Notes: a model not told the origin generated them from the sequence alone. Counted from the stretch's first letter, positions 41,105 through 50,596 are shown. The stretch is 64,000 nt of DNA from Thermophilibacter immobilis (GCF_015277515.1 NZ_CP063767.1:1364001-1428000), one strand, 5' to 3'. Translations and numbers: made by a program.

Positions 41105-42924
41105 CCGCCGACCAGGTCTTCGAGAAGACGACAGCCGACGTGGGCTACGGGCGGGTTGCCCGGAAGCTCATGGGGAGCATACGTCAATACAAGGGGGCGT
41201 CAGCGGCCACGCCCCTGCTCGTCCTGGGCGAGGTGGTCTTCGAGGTCCTGATCCCGTTCAGGACCGCGTCGCTCATCGACACGATCAAGGCAGGGGCGGA
41301 CCTCGGGCAGATTCTGTCCACCGGCGCCGTCCTGGCGCTCATGGCCATCGCCTCCCTGGCGTTCGGCGCGCTCGCGGGCCTCACCTGCGCCAAGGCGTCG
41401 GCGGGCTTCGGGAGGAACCTGCGCCGCGACATGTTCCACAACATCCAGACCTTCTCCTTCACGACGATCGACCAGTTCTCCACGTCGTCGCTCGTGACCC
41501 GGCTCACCACCGACGTGACCAACGTGCAGCTGGCCTACATGATGCTCATCCGCACGGCCATCAGGAGCCCGCTCATGCTCGTCGCGGCCTTCTCCGCCGC
41601 GTGCCTCATGGGCGGCTGGCTGGCCTTTGTCTTCGTGATCGTCGTCCCCGTCCTGGGCGTGGCCCTCTTCGTGATCATTCGCATGGTCATGCCGATCTTC
41701 CGCCGCATCTTCCGGAAGTACGACGCGCTCAACGAGTCCGCCGAGGAGAACCTCGCGGGCATTCGCGTCGTCAAGAGCTACGTGCGCGAGGACTATGAGA
41801 AGCAGAAGTTCGAGCACGCCGCCGAGGAGGTCGCCCACGACTTCACGCACGTCGAGCGCATCCTGGCCCTCAACGGCCCGATCATGAACCTGTGCGTCTA
41901 CATCGTCTTCGTCGTGATCATCTACTTCGGCTCCTACGCCATCATCACCACGCGCGGCGAGCTCATCGACGTGGGCCAGTTCTCGTCGCTCATCACCTAC
42001 GGCTTCATGATGCTCATGAGCCTCATGATGCTCTCCATGATCTTTGCCCAGATCGTCATGGCCGAGGAGGGCATGCGCCGCATCTACGAGGTGCTCTGCG
42101 CCACGAGCACGATCGAGGAGCCGTCCGAACCCGTCCGCGAGGTGTCCGACGGCTCGATCGACTTCGACCACGTGAGCTTCTCCTATGCGGCCGACAGGGA
42201 CCGCGAGGCCCTCAAGGACGTCGACCTGCACATAGCGAGCGGCGAGGTCATAGGCATCATCGGCTCCACCGGCTCGTCCAAGTCCACGCTCGTGCAGCTC
42301 GTCGCGCGCCTCTATGACGTAACGGAGGGCACCGTCCGCGTGGGCGGCGTGGACGTGCGCGACTACGAGCTGGATGCCCTGCGCAATCAGGTGGCCATGG
42401 TCCTGCAGAAGAACGTGCTCTTCTCGGGCACCATCAAGGAGAACCTGCGCTGGGGCGACCCCGACGCCACTGACGACGAAATCCTGGAGGCCTCCAGGCT
42501 GGCCTGCGCCGACGAGTTTGTCCAGGGCTTCCCCGAGAAGTACGACACCCGCATCGAGCAGGGGGGCACCAACGTGTCCGGGGGGCAGAAGCAGCGCCTG
42601 TGCATCGCGCGCGCCCTGCTCAAGCGTCCCAGGATCCTCATTCTCGATGACTCCACGAGCGCCGTGGACACCAAGACCGACAAGATGATCCGCCAGGGCC
42701 TCAGGAGCTACCTGCCCGAGGCCACCAAGCTCATCATCGCGCAGCGCACGAGCTCGGTCGAGGACGCCGACCGCATCGTGGTCATGGACGCCGGGCACAT
42801 CGATGCCGTGGGCACCCACGAGGAGCTCCTGCGCGCCAACGAGATCTACCGCGAGGTCTACCTCTCGCAGAACAAGAAGAGCCACGACGAGAAAGACCTC
42901 GGCAACAGGGAGGTGGGCGCATGA
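41089..42924 (+). CDS. ABC exporter half-transporter with degenerate ATP site
   Basis: 611 aa from ATG 41089. Six membrane helices (about 35-330) then an ATPase domain. Walker A reads GSTGSSKST (Ser instead of the usual third Gly), signature NVSGGQKQR is normal, and Walker B LILDDSTSAVD has Asp where the catalytic Glu belongs. This is the pattern of the non-catalytic half of heterodimeric exporters; the partner follows. Likely exports drugs or peptides. The ATGA junction couples it to the next gene. Confidence 0.92.
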   Translation: MQQELAADQVFEKTTADVGYGRVARKLMGSIRQYKGASAATPLLVLGEVVFEVLIPFRTASLIDTIKAGADLGQILSTGAVLALMAIASLAFGALAGLTCAKASAGFGRNLRRDMFHNIQTFSFTTIDQFSTSSLVTRLTTDVTNVQLAYMMLIRTAIRSPLMLVAAFSAACLMGGWLAFVFVIVVPVLGVALFVIIRMVMPIFRRIFRKYDALNESAEENLAGIRVVKSYVREDYEKQKFEHAAEEVAHDFTHVERILALNGPIMNLCVYIVFVVIIYFGSYAIITTRGELIDVGQFSSLITYGFMMLMSLMMLSMIFAQIVMAEEGMRRIYEVLCATSTIEEPSEPVREVSDGSIDFDHVSFSYAADRDREALKDVDLHIASGEVIGIIGSTGSSKSTLVQLVARLYDVTEGTVRVGGVDVRDYELDALRNQVAMVLQKNVLFSGTIKENLRWGDPDATDDEILEASRLACADEFVQGFPEKYDTRIEQGGTNVSGGQKQRLCIARALLKRPRILILDDSTSAVDTKTDKMIRQGLRSYLPEATKLIIAQRTSSVEDADRIVVMDAGHIDAVGTHEELLRANEIYREVYLSQNKKSHDEKDLGNREVGA

Positions 42925-44858
42925 GCGTCGACGAGAGGGACGGAGCGGTCGCGCAGAACGCGCCTCGGCGCGCGCGCAACATAGGCAGGACGACCGCGCG
43001 CGTGCTCGGGATGCTGCGCGAGTTCTATCCGGTGCTGCTGCCCCTGGTCTTCGCCTGCGTGCTCGTCCAGGCCGTGGTCCAGGCCCTGCCCAACGTCTTC
43101 ATGGAGCGCGCTCTCACCGTGGTCGGCGACCACTGGCAGACGGGCGACTGGGCGGGTGCGGCCGCGCCCATCGCGACCGACGTGGCGATTCTCGTCAGCC
43201 TCTACGGGGTGAGCCTTACCTCGAACCTAATCTGGAACCAGGCCATGGCCGTAATCACGCAGGGCTCGCTCAAGAAGTTCCGCTGCCGGATGTTCGGCCA
43301 CATGCAGGACCTGCCCGTCCGCTACTTTGACACGCACCTGCACGGCGACGTCATGAGCTACTACACCAACGACATCGACGCCATGCGCCAGATGATCTCG
43401 CAGAGCCTGCCGCAGCTGCTCTTCACCTCGCTCTCGCTCGCCTGCGTCGTGGTCGTCATGTTCTACTACAGCGCTCCTTTGGCCCTCGTGGTCATCGCCG
43501 GCGCCGGGGTCATGGGCCTCGCCACCAAGGCGCTCGGCGGCCGCTCCGCGAGGGGGTTCCTCCACCAGCAGAAGGCAATCGCCACCGTGGAGGGCCACGT
43601 CGAGGAGGTCATGTCCGGCCAGAAGGTCGTCAAGGTCTTCTGCCACGAACGTCGGACCGAGGAGGCCTTCGCCAAGCTCAACGACGAGCTCGAGGACGCC
43701 TCGCGCACGGCACACGCCTACGCCAACACCCTCATGCCGATCCTCATGAACATGGGCAACCTGCTCTATGTCATCGTGGCCGTGGCCGGGGGCCTGCTCA
43801 TGGGCCTCGGGGTACCCAATCTCTCGCTCTCGGGCCTGGCGCTCACCATTGCCGTGGCCGTGCCGTTTCTCAACATGACCAAGCAGTTCGCCTCCCAGAT
43901 CGGACAAATCTCCAACCAGATCAACTCGGTCGTCATGGGCTTGGCCGGCGCCGAGCGCATCTTCGAGCTGCTCGACGAGGAGCCCGAGGCCGACGACGGC
44001 TACGTCGAGCTCGTGAACTGCACGATCGACCGTGCGGGCACCGTCTCGGAGTGCGACGAGCGCAGCGGCAACTGGGCCTGGAGGCACCCGCACCACGCGG
44101 ACGGCACCGTGACCTACACCCCGCTCGCCGGCGACGTGCGCCTCTTCGACGTGGACTTCGCCTACGAGCCCGGCCACACGGTGCTGCACGACATCTCGCT
44201 GTACGCCAAGCCGGGGCAGAAGGTCGCCTTCGTCGGCGCCACGGGCGCGGGCAAGACCACGATCACCAACCTGCTCAACCGCTTCTACGACATCGCCGAC
44301 GGCAAGATCCGCTACGACGGCATCAACATCAACAAGATCAAGAAGCCGTCCCTGCGTCGCTCGCTCGGCATGGTGCTGCAAGACACCAACTTGTTCACCG
44401 GCACCATCATGGACAACATCCGCTACGGCAGGCTCGACGCCACCGACGGCGAGTGCATGGCCGCCGCGCGCCTGGCAGGCGCGGACGGCTTCATACAGCG
44501 CCTCCCCGAGGGCTACCAGACGATGCTCACCGAGAACGGCGCTGCCCTCTCCCAGGGCCAGCGGCAGCTCCTCGCCATCGCCCGCGCGGCCGTGGCCGAC
44601 CCGCCCGTCATGATCCTCGACGAGGCCACCTCCTCGATCGACACGCGCACCGAGGCCATCGTGCAGCGCGGCATGGATGCGCTCATGGCCGGGCGTACCA
44701 CGTTCGTCATCGCCCACCGCCTCTCAACCGTGCGCAACGCCGACGTGATCATCGTCCTGGATCACGGTCGCATCATCGAGCGCGGCACCCACGACGAGCT
44801 CATCGCCAAGCAGGGCACGTACTACCAGCTCTACACGGGGGCCTTCGAGCTCGAGTAG
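42921..44858 (+). CDS. ABC exporter half-transporter, catalytic partner
   Basis: 645 aa. Membrane domain (about 35-340) with LPVRYFDTHLHGDVMSYYTNDIDAMRQM, then ATPase domain: Walker A GATGAGKTT, signature ALSQGQRQL, Walker B MILDEATSSID with the catalytic Glu present, and IAHRLSTVRNAD. An insert of about 50 residues (NCTIDRAGTVSECDERSGNWAWRH) lies between the domains. It complements the degenerate site of the preceding subunit. A terminator follows 28 bp after the stop. Confidence 0.93.
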   Translation: MSVDERDGAVAQNAPRRARNIGRTTARVLGMLREFYPVLLPLVFACVLVQAVVQALPNVFMERALTVVGDHWQTGDWAGAAAPIATDVAILVSLYGVSLTSNLIWNQAMAVITQGSLKKFRCRMFGHMQDLPVRYFDTHLHGDVMSYYTNDIDAMRQMISQSLPQLLFTSLSLACVVVVMFYYSAPLALVVIAGAGVMGLATKALGGRSARGFLHQQKAIATVEGHVEEVMSGQKVVKVFCHERRTEEAFAKLNDELEDASRTAHAYANTLMPILMNMGNLLYVIVAVAGGLLMGLGVPNLSLSGLALTIAVAVPFLNMTKQFASQIGQISNQINSVVMGLAGAERIFELLDEEPEADDGYVELVNCTIDRAGTVSECDERSGNWAWRHPHHADGTVTYTPLAGDVRLFDVDFAYEPGHTVLHDISLYAKPGQKVAFVGATGAGKTTITNLLNRFYDIADGKIRYDGININKIKKPSLRRSLGMVLQDTNLFTGTIMDNIRYGRLDATDGECMAAARLAGADGFIQRLPEGYQTMLTENGAALSQGQRQLLAIARAAVADPPVMILDEATSSIDTRTEAIVQRGMDALMAGRTTFVIAHRLSTVRNADVIIVLDHGRIIERGTHDELIAKQGTYYQLYTGAFELE

Positions 44859-44885
44859 GGCCTGGGTCCGGTTTTTGGTTCCCGC

Positions 44886-44925
44886 GGGGGCGGTCGTCGC
44901 ATGCGAGCGGCGGCCGCCCCTTATT
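44886..44925 (+). terminator. Terminator after the ABC exporter operon
   Basis: Stem GGGGCGGTCGTCGC / GCGGCGGCCGCCCC (G-T pairs allowed; arms within 44887-44920) followed by TTATT at 44921-44925. Confidence 0.75.
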
Positions 44926-44937
44926 GCCTTCCCCGCA

Positions 44938-45029
44938 CATCCATGCGACATCCATGCGACATTCTCGCTCCCAGTATGGTTTTGTCACTTTTGAGGGCCC
45001 AACCATGCTCGGAAGTGCCAAAACGATAC
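44938..45029. repeat. Tandem 11-mers and a long imperfect palindrome
   Basis: CATCCATGCGA occurs twice in tandem (44938-44948, 44949-44959). It is followed by an imperfect palindrome 44974-45029: outer arms GTATGGTTTTG / CAAAACGATAC and inner arms CACTTTTGAG / CTCGGAAGTG around GGGCCCAACCATG. It sits between the exporter terminator and a GNAT gene. It looks like an intergenic repeat element; no other copy was found in this window. Confidence 0.55.
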
Positions 45030-45097
45030 GGGGAGACGCTGCGTACGAGCGGCGGCCGATACCATGAGCGCATGACGTCGATCACAAGGAGAACCAC

Positions 45098-45661
45098 ATG
45101 ACGGAGCAAAGAATCGAGACCGGGCGGCTCGTGCTGCGGGCATGGTGCCCCAACGACGCCGATGAGCTCTTTCGCTGGGCACGGGATCCGGGCGTGGGCC
45201 CGGCCGCCGGCTGGGCCCCACACGAGAGCGTCGAGCAGAGCCGAGAGATCATAGCGACGGTGCTCGGGGCCCCCGAGAACTATGCCCTCTGCGAGCGCGG
45301 GACCGAAGCGCCCATCGGGGCAGCGGGCCTCAAGATTGGCCGCGCCTCGAGCGACGAGCTCGCGCTCGGCACGGACGGCGCAGAGCTTGGCTACTGGCTC
45401 GCCCGCCCCTTCTGGGGGCGCGGCTACATGAGCGAGGCGGTGCGCGCCCTCATCCGCCACGGCTTCGTCAACTTGGGGCTCACGGACGTCTGGGGCCTTC
45501 ACTACGCGGGAAACGACCGCAGCCGGCACGTCATGGAGCGCTGCGGCCTCACCTACGTGCGCACCACCGAGCCACGTCCGCACCCCGTCAGCGGCGAGCC
45601 CGTCCGCGAGGACGTGCGGCGCGTCTCTCGCGCCCCATGGGAGAGCTCGCACATCCGCTGA
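45098..45661 (+). CDS. GNAT acetyltransferase, RimJ/RimL type
   Basis: 187 aa. Starts IETGRLVLRAWCPNDADELFRWARDP, the RimJ-like opening, then LGYWLARPFWGRGYMSEAVRALIRHGF (acetyl-CoA binding, QxxGxG-like WGRGYM) and AGNDRSRHVMERCGL. Transfers acetyl from acetyl-CoA to a protein N terminus or small amine; target unknown. AAGGAG lies 8 bp before the ATG. Confidence 0.88.
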   Translation: MTEQRIETGRLVLRAWCPNDADELFRWARDPGVGPAAGWAPHESVEQSREIIATVLGAPENYALCERGTEAPIGAAGLKIGRASSDELALGTDGAELGYWLARPFWGRGYMSEAVRALIRHGFVNLGLTDVWGLHYAGNDRSRHVMERCGLTYVRTTEPRPHPVSGEPVREDVRRVSRAPWESSHIR

Positions 45662-45672
45662 GAATCCCGCGC

Positions 45673-46095
45673 TCAGCGGCCACGACGCTTTCGCTTGCGC
45701 TTCTCGGACCTCTGGGCAAAGCGGGCCTCGGCCTGCGCGTGCGCTTCTCGGCTCCGATTGGCCCCGGCCTCCTCGTGGCTACGCTCCCTCTCCTCACGGA
45801 GGGCGATCTGGGCCTTCGTGCCGGGGCCTCTCTGACACGCCTCTCGTGCGGCCTGCCTCTGGCGACGCTTGGGATTCTTCGCCAGAACGCCGACCTCACC
45901 CGGACGCGCCTCCGTGAACTCGAGCGCGCCCCAGCGTCTCAACACGAACTGGAGCAGCTCCTCCGTTGAGGGTTGCGCGCCAAAGACGACGCGACACGCC
46001 CCGTAGCGACCATCCTCGACATGCTCCACGACCCCGACCCAGAACTGACCGTCATGAAAGACGGTCAGCGTCGACGAGACGCCCTCGCTGCGCAT
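45673..46095 (-). CDS. YjdF/DUF2992 family protein
   Basis: 140 aa. The first 75 residues fit the YjdF (DUF2992) pattern: TLTVFHDGQFWVGVVEHVEDGRYGACRVVFGAQPSTEELLQFVLRRWGALEF. The rest is a highly charged tail (KNPKRRQRQAAREACQRG..., ending RSEKRKRKRRGR), also usual for the family. YjdF genes are often controlled by a riboswitch for azaaromatic compounds, suggesting a role in coping with such toxins; the biochemistry is unknown. AGGAGG precedes the ATG. Confidence 0.82.
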   Translation of the reverse strand: MRSEGVSSTLTVFHDGQFWVGVVEHVEDGRYGACRVVFGAQPSTEELLQFVLRRWGALEFTEARPGEVGVLAKNPKRRQRQAAREACQRGPGTKAQIALREERERSHEEAGANRSREAHAQAEARFAQRSEKRKRKRRGR

Positions 46096-46243
46096 GGCTC
46101 TCCTCCTTTTGTATGACGAACGTCACGCGGAGAAGGGACAACCAAGGAGGCAGGTTACTGGCGACACGCGAAGCCGCGGCCGCACCCCGACTACCCGACG
46201 GGGCCGTGTTTTTATCTCCGACAGGATTCTAGCGCGGCCGCGC
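46096..46243 (-). promoter_or_regulatory. Leader of the yjdF-like gene, possible riboswitch
   Basis: 148 nt between the aarF stop and the yjdF-like start with several stems on the minus strand: CCCCGTCGGGTAGTCGGGG-type pairing near 46180-46205, a GC-rich GCGGCCGCGGC segment, and a small TGACG-TTC-GTCA hairpin (46118-46128) just before the AGGAGG. The context (family plus structured leader) suggests a yjdF-type RNA, but I cannot confirm the consensus by eye. A perfect AGCGCGGCCGCGCT palindrome at its upstream edge (46231-46244) abuts the aarF stop. Confidence 0.4.
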
Positions 46244-48001
46244 TCAGTGGCGGCGGCGTCGGCGGTTCTCGCGGATGATGTCCCAGGCGACCCAGATCCC
46301 CAGCGTAAAGGCCACGAGGTAGCCCACGAAGCCGATGACCGGCACGCCCAGGATGACCGGCTGGATGCGCGCGTAGTAGACCACCGACGAGCCGATGAAC
46401 AGGCCCGCCACGATCACACTCATGGTGAGGCGGTTGGCGATCCGCGAGAGGTCCTCGAGCGGGTCGGCGGTCCCGGCCAGGTCGAGGTTCATGCGCAGCT
46501 GCCCGCGCGTGAGCATGCGCATGGCGAGCTGGGCCTCGCCCGTCGCTCCCAGGAGGCTGTGCGCGGCCTCGAGCGTCTGCCTGGAGAGCCCCGCAAGCTC
46601 CCCTTTGACGAGCTTCCCCGGCTCAGCGTGAGCCTTGAGGTGACCCTGAATGATGTCGACGATCGAGGTGTCCGGCAGCATCGAGTCGACGACGGCCTCG
46701 AGCGTCACGAGGGAGCGCGCGAGCATGGTGACCGATCCGGGCAGCTCGATGCCGTTTTTCTGCGCCAGGGAGATAAGCGCGTTCATGAACGCGCCGATGT
46801 CCAGATCAGAGAGGTTCGCAAGGCCGAAGTTCGCCACGATGGCGTCTAGGTCGGAGAGGAGATGGGCTCGCTGCGCCTCGGCGAAGCCGGACACCGAGAA
46901 GCGCAGGAGGCCCTCGGCGAGCCGGGCCGAGTCTCCCCGCGCCACGGCGACGACCATGTCGGCGAGCGCGCCGCGGTCGCGCGAGGAGAGCCTGCCCATG
47001 ATGCCGAGGTCCAGATAGACGATCTGGCCCCCACGAATGACGAGGTTGCCCGGGTGCGGGTCCGCATGGAAGAAGCCGTCGTCGAGCATCTGGCTCGTGT
47101 AGTTGTCCACGAGCTTGGTGCCTATCTCGGCGAGGTCATAACCCTCCCGGACGAGGCACGCGCCCTGGTCGATCGGGATGCCCTCGACGTAGTCCATCAC
47201 CACGAGGTGCCGGGTGCACAGGGCAGGGTACGGCTTGGGGCAGTCCACGAAGGCGCAGCCGACGTTGTTGCGCCGGAACTCCTCGAGGCTGCGGGCCTCC
47301 ACGAGGAAGTCCGTCTCCTCGCGGAAGGACTGCCAGAGCTCGTCCACCACGGACTGCAGGTCGATGACGTGCTCGTCGCCCATGAAGCGGGCGGCGAAGC
47401 GCGCGAGCGAGCGCATGATCGAGATGTCCTGCGCCATGATCTCCTGCACGCGGGGCCGCTGGATCTTGAGCGCCACGAGTTCCCCCGTGATCAGGCGCGC
47501 CTTGTGGACCTGGGCGACCGACGCCGAGCCCAGGGGACGGTCGTCTATGGCGTCGAAAATCTCCTCGAGGGGCCGGTCGTACTCGGCGCGCAGGGCCCCG
47601 AGCACCGTCTCGCGGTCCATGGGCTCCACGTCCGTACGCAGGCGGGAGAGCTCGCGCGTGAAGCTCTCGGGCAAGATCTCGGAGCGCATCGAGAGAATCT
47701 GGCCGGCCTTGACGAAGGTCGGGCCTAGCTCCTCGAGCATGCGGCGCAAGCTCTGGGGCGTGAGCCCGTGAAAGATGTCGTAGCGGCGCACGATCGAGAG
47801 CATCGCGCGGATGCGGGCGAGGCGCGAGGCCGTGGAGAGGCCGTAGTCGCTCGTAGCGGCGGCGCGTCCTCCCAGAAGGCCGATCGTCTGCTCGTCATCC
47901 GTGAGCTTCTCGCCCTTCACGCTCGTGTACCACGCGTCGAGAAGCTCGTCCGAGCTGGAGGACGAGCTTCTCGACGAGTCCCTCTTGGCCTCTTCCTCCA
48001 C
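46244..48001 (-). CDS. AarF/UbiB/ADCK-family atypical kinase
   Basis: 585 aa from GTG 48001, 8 bp after the upstream stop. The KxGQ motif VKAGQILSMRSEILP, alanine-rich loop RPLGSASVAQVHKA, nucleotide-binding LVALKIQRP, QSFREETDFLVEA, catalytic FHADPHPGNLVIR and metal-binding LDLGIMGRL are all present. Two C-terminal membrane helices (about 525-570) anchor it. UbiB-type proteins support quinone or isoprenoid-lipid synthesis or handling. The preceding phasin-like protein matches the AarF-phasin pairing seen elsewhere. The N terminus has a serine run (SSRSSSSSSDE). Confidence 0.92.
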   Translation of the reverse strand: MEEEAKRDSSRSSSSSSDELLDAWYTSVKGEKLTDDEQTIGLLGGRAAATSDYGLSTASRLARIRAMLSIVRRYDIFHGLTPQSLRRMLEELGPTFVKAGQILSMRSEILPESFTRELSRLRTDVEPMDRETVLGALRAEYDRPLEEIFDAIDDRPLGSASVAQVHKARLITGELVALKIQRPRVQEIMAQDISIMRSLARFAARFMGDEHVIDLQSVVDELWQSFREETDFLVEARSLEEFRRNNVGCAFVDCPKPYPALCTRHLVVMDYVEGIPIDQGACLVREGYDLAEIGTKLVDNYTSQMLDDGFFHADPHPGNLVIRGGQIVYLDLGIMGRLSSRDRGALADMVVAVARGDSARLAEGLLRFSVSGFAEAQRAHLLSDLDAIVANFGLANLSDLDIGAFMNALISLAQKNGIELPGSVTMLARSLVTLEAVVDSMLPDTSIVDIIQGHLKAHAEPGKLVKGELAGLSRQTLEAAHSLLGATGEAQLAMRMLTRGQLRMNLDLAGTADPLEDLSRIANRLTMSVIVAGLFIGSSVVYYARIQPVILGVPVIGFVGYLVAFTLGIWVAWDIIRENRRRRRH

Positions 48002-48009
48002 GAGCCGTC

Positions 48010-48357
48010 CTACTGTGCGCTGTCCTCGGGGGCGTCCGCGCCCTCGACGTCGACCTTCACCGCGTCAGAGTCGAGTTCGGCAGACATCTGGGCCACCTTG
48101 GCCGCGTAGGCGCTGCGCTCCTCGGGCGACATAGCCTCGAGGCGCGAGCGCAGCGTGGCGTCCGAGGTGTTGTCGAAGGCCTCCTTGGCCTTGCGGCTGA
48201 GCTCCTTGTTGAGGGTCTTTCCCTGCTCGACCGTGAGCTCACCCTTCTTGACGAGGTCGCCCACGACCTCCTGGGACTTCTCGGCGCCTATGGCCACGGC
48301 ACCCACGCTGGCGAGGAAGAGCTTCCTGAAGCCGTCCGTCACGTCAAAGTCAGACAT
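48010..48357 (-). CDS. Phasin-like small helical protein
   Basis: 115 aa from ATG 48357 (GAAGGGAG). FRKLFLASVGAVAIGAEKSQEVVGDLVKKGELTVEQGKTLNKELSRKA is the pattern of phasin/poly(hydroxyalkanoate) granule-associated-like proteins: one amphipathic helix, a K-K-G-E-L-T turn, then a coiled helix. The C-terminal tail is acidic (VKVDVEGADAPEDSAQ). It probably associates with the adjacent AarF kinase at the membrane; storage-granule function is not implied. Confidence 0.78.
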   Translation of the reverse strand: MSDFDVTDGFRKLFLASVGAVAIGAEKSQEVVGDLVKKGELTVEQGKTLNKELSRKAKEAFDNTSDATLRSRLEAMSPEERSAYAAKVAQMSAELDSDAVKVDVEGADAPEDSAQ

Positions 48358-48505
48358 CTTTCGCTCCCTTCCGGGCGCGCGCCGGATGCGCCCGCCCCAT
48401 GCCACATGTCTCCCCTTGTACCCCCAAGACGCTGGGTCTTTCCCCGCAAGGCGATCGTGGTCGCCGAGCGCGCCTCGGGAGCCAGGGCACGGCCCCGAGG
48501 CACGC

Positions 48506-49177
48506 CTAACCCAGAAGGATCCGGCCGAGCTCGCCGACAGTCTCGGCGATGGAGCAGGCCCCGGCGTCCACGAGCTCGCTGAGCGGGCAGGTCCGCCCGT
48601 AGTGGGCTCCCACGCAGGGCACCTCGCAGGCGGAGGCGGCCTCCACGTCAAAGCGCCGGTCCCCCACCATGACGGCGTCGGAGGCGTCCGCGCCCAGCTC
48701 GTCGAGCACCTGGGCGATCGTGGCGGCCTTGGTGGACTCCTCGTCGCTGAGCTTGCCGAGAACCAGGTCAAAGAGGCCGTCGAGGTCGTTGTCGGCGACG
48801 GCCTGGGTCACGAGGGGCGCCCGCTTGGACGAGGCCACCGCGCAGCGCTTGCCCGCCCGGCGCAGCTCGCGCAGGAGCTCCGGTACGCCCTCGAACGCGG
48901 GCCACCCGTCGATTCCCAGGGTGGCGTAGATGCGACGATACGCGGCAGTGACCTCGACGGCTTCGGAGGCAGAGAGTCCGTAGACCATCGAGAAGGCCTG
49001 GGGAAACGGCGGCCCGACGAGGCGGCGCAGGTCGCCGAGGTCGCCCTCGCCCAGGCCGTGATCAAGAAGGGCCTCGCGCGCCACCCTCGTGATGCCGTCC
49101 ATCGTGTTTGCCAGCGTACCGTCAAAGTCAAAAATCACGAGCTCACAGCTCGTGACGTCGATGCCCGTCAGCGCCAT
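48506..49177 (-). CDS. HAD-family phosphatase, phosphoglycolate phosphatase-like
   Basis: 223 aa. Motif I VIFDFDGTLANTMDGI, motif II CAVASSKRAPLV, motif III lysine in KLSDEESTKAATI and motif IV MVGDRRFDVEAASACEVPCVGAHYG. The cap domain RLVGPPFPQAFSMVYGLS is typical of the Gph/PgmB group. Hydrolyses a small phosphate ester; substrate unknown. Divergent from the DUF1015 gene, with 118 bp between. Confidence 0.88.
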   Translation of the reverse strand: MALTGIDVTSCELVIFDFDGTLANTMDGITRVAREALLDHGLGEGDLGDLRRLVGPPFPQAFSMVYGLSASEAVEVTAAYRRIYATLGIDGWPAFEGVPELLRELRRAGKRCAVASSKRAPLVTQAVADNDLDGLFDLVLGKLSDEESTKAATIAQVLDELGADASDAVMVGDRRFDVEAASACEVPCVGAHYGRTCPLSELVDAGACSIAETVGELGRILLG

Positions 49178-49295
49178 CGCGCTCCTCTCGTCTTTTTTCT
49201 CAGGGTACCACGGGCGCGGGCGCGCCCGGCGCGGCAGGTCTACGATGGGACGCGCAGGGTATCATAATCTCATATGCGTCAATCAAGGAGGACAC

Positions 49296-50558
49296 ATGCA
49301 CGCAGAGCCCATCACCTGCTACCGCCCGCGCCCTGAGGTAGCAGCTGCCTTCGCGTCCCTGCCCTACGACGTGTTCGACCGCGCGGAGGCGCGGAGCTAC
49401 GTGGACGCGCACCCGGGCTCGTTTCTTGCCATCGACCGCCCTGAGACCTCCTTTGCCCCCGATCACGACCCGTATGCGAGCGACGTCTACGAGCGGGCGC
49501 GCGAGCTCCTGGAGGCGCGCATGGCCGACGGGACGCTCCTGCGCGACGAGGTCCCCTGCTACTACCTCTATCGTCTCAGGCAGGACGGGCGCGAGCAGAC
49601 CGGCATCGTCTGCGCGTGCGCGCTCGACGACTACGCCGACGGCACCATCCGCAGGCACGAGCTGACCCGGCGCGACAAGGAGGACGACCGCGTGCGGCAC
49701 ATCGAGGCCACCGGCTGCCAGACCGGCCCGATCTTTCTCGCCTATCGCGACAGCCCCGCGTGCGAGGCCCTCGTCGAGGCCGAGAAGTCCGCCGAGCCGC
49801 TCTACGACTTCACGGACGAGCTCGGCGTCCAGCAGAGCGTCTGGCGCGTGGCGCTTCCCACTGCGGTGAACTCGCTGGACGCTCTGCTCGGGCACGTCGA
49901 GCGCACCTACATCGCCGACGGACACCACCGCGCCGCCTCGGCCGCCCGCGTCTGCCAGGAGCTGCGCGAGGCCCGGAGCGCGGGCACGCAGGACGCGAGC
50001 GCTCGTGAGCCCTACGACTCCCTCCTGTGCGTACTGTTTCCCGCCAGCCAGCTCAGGGTCCTGCCCTACAACCGCGTCGTCGCAGACGTGGCGGGACTCA
50101 GCGAGCCCGAGCTCGTAGGGGCCCTCGAGCGCACCGGGCTCACGGTGGGGAGCCGTCGGGACGCGCCGGTCACGCCCGAGCGCCGCGGCGTCTTTGGCAT
50201 GTACGCCTTTGGCGCCTGGCGCGAGCTCTCCCTTGCGGGGAGCCTCCCCGCGGGCCCGGTGGAGGCGCTCGACGTCTCAATCTTGCAGGACCGCGTGCTG
50301 GGCCCCGTGCTCGACATCGACGACCCCCGGGGCGACCCGCGCGTCGACTTCGTGGGCGGGGCGGCCGGACCCGCCGAGCTCGAGCGGCGCGCCGGAGAGG
50401 GCGGTGTGGCCTTCTCGCTGTTCGCCACCTCGGTCGAGGAGCTCATGGAGGTGGCCGACGCCGGGAGGCTCATGCCCCCCAAGTCAACGTGGTTCGAGCC
50501 CAAGCTCAGAAGCGGCCTGTTCATCCGGCGCATCATGGAGAGCGACCCGCGCGGCTAG
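49296..50558 (+). CDS. DUF1015 family protein
   Basis: 420 aa from ATG 49296 with AAGGAGG 5 bp upstream; the frame extends further back without a ribosome site. The family pattern is clear: ITCYRPRPEVAAAFASLPYDVFDRAEA, PGSFLAIDRPE, CALDDYADGTIRRHELTRRDKEDDRVRHIEATGCQTGPIF, TYIADGHHRAASA, VLFPASQLRVLPYNRVV, and the end MPPKSTWFEPKLRSGLFIRR. The HELTR and ADGHHR motifs suggest a catalytic role. In other genomes DUF1015 often sits with serine/one-carbon genes; here the neighbour is a TPR-like protein. Confidence 0.92.
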   Translation: MHAEPITCYRPRPEVAAAFASLPYDVFDRAEARSYVDAHPGSFLAIDRPETSFAPDHDPYASDVYERARELLEARMADGTLLRDEVPCYYLYRLRQDGREQTGIVCACALDDYADGTIRRHELTRRDKEDDRVRHIEATGCQTGPIFLAYRDSPACEALVEAEKSAEPLYDFTDELGVQQSVWRVALPTAVNSLDALLGHVERTYIADGHHRAASAARVCQELREARSAGTQDASAREPYDSLLCVLFPASQLRVLPYNRVVADVAGLSEPELVGALERTGLTVGSRRDAPVTPERRGVFGMYAFGAWRELSLAGSLPAGPVEALDVSILQDRVLGPVLDIDDPRGDPRVDFVGGAAGPAELERRAGEGGVAFSLFATSVEELMEVADAGRLMPPKSTWFEPKLRSGLFIRRIMESDPRG

Positions 50559-50596
50559 CCCCGCGCACGACCAGGAAGCAAGAAGGGAGGAGAGGC

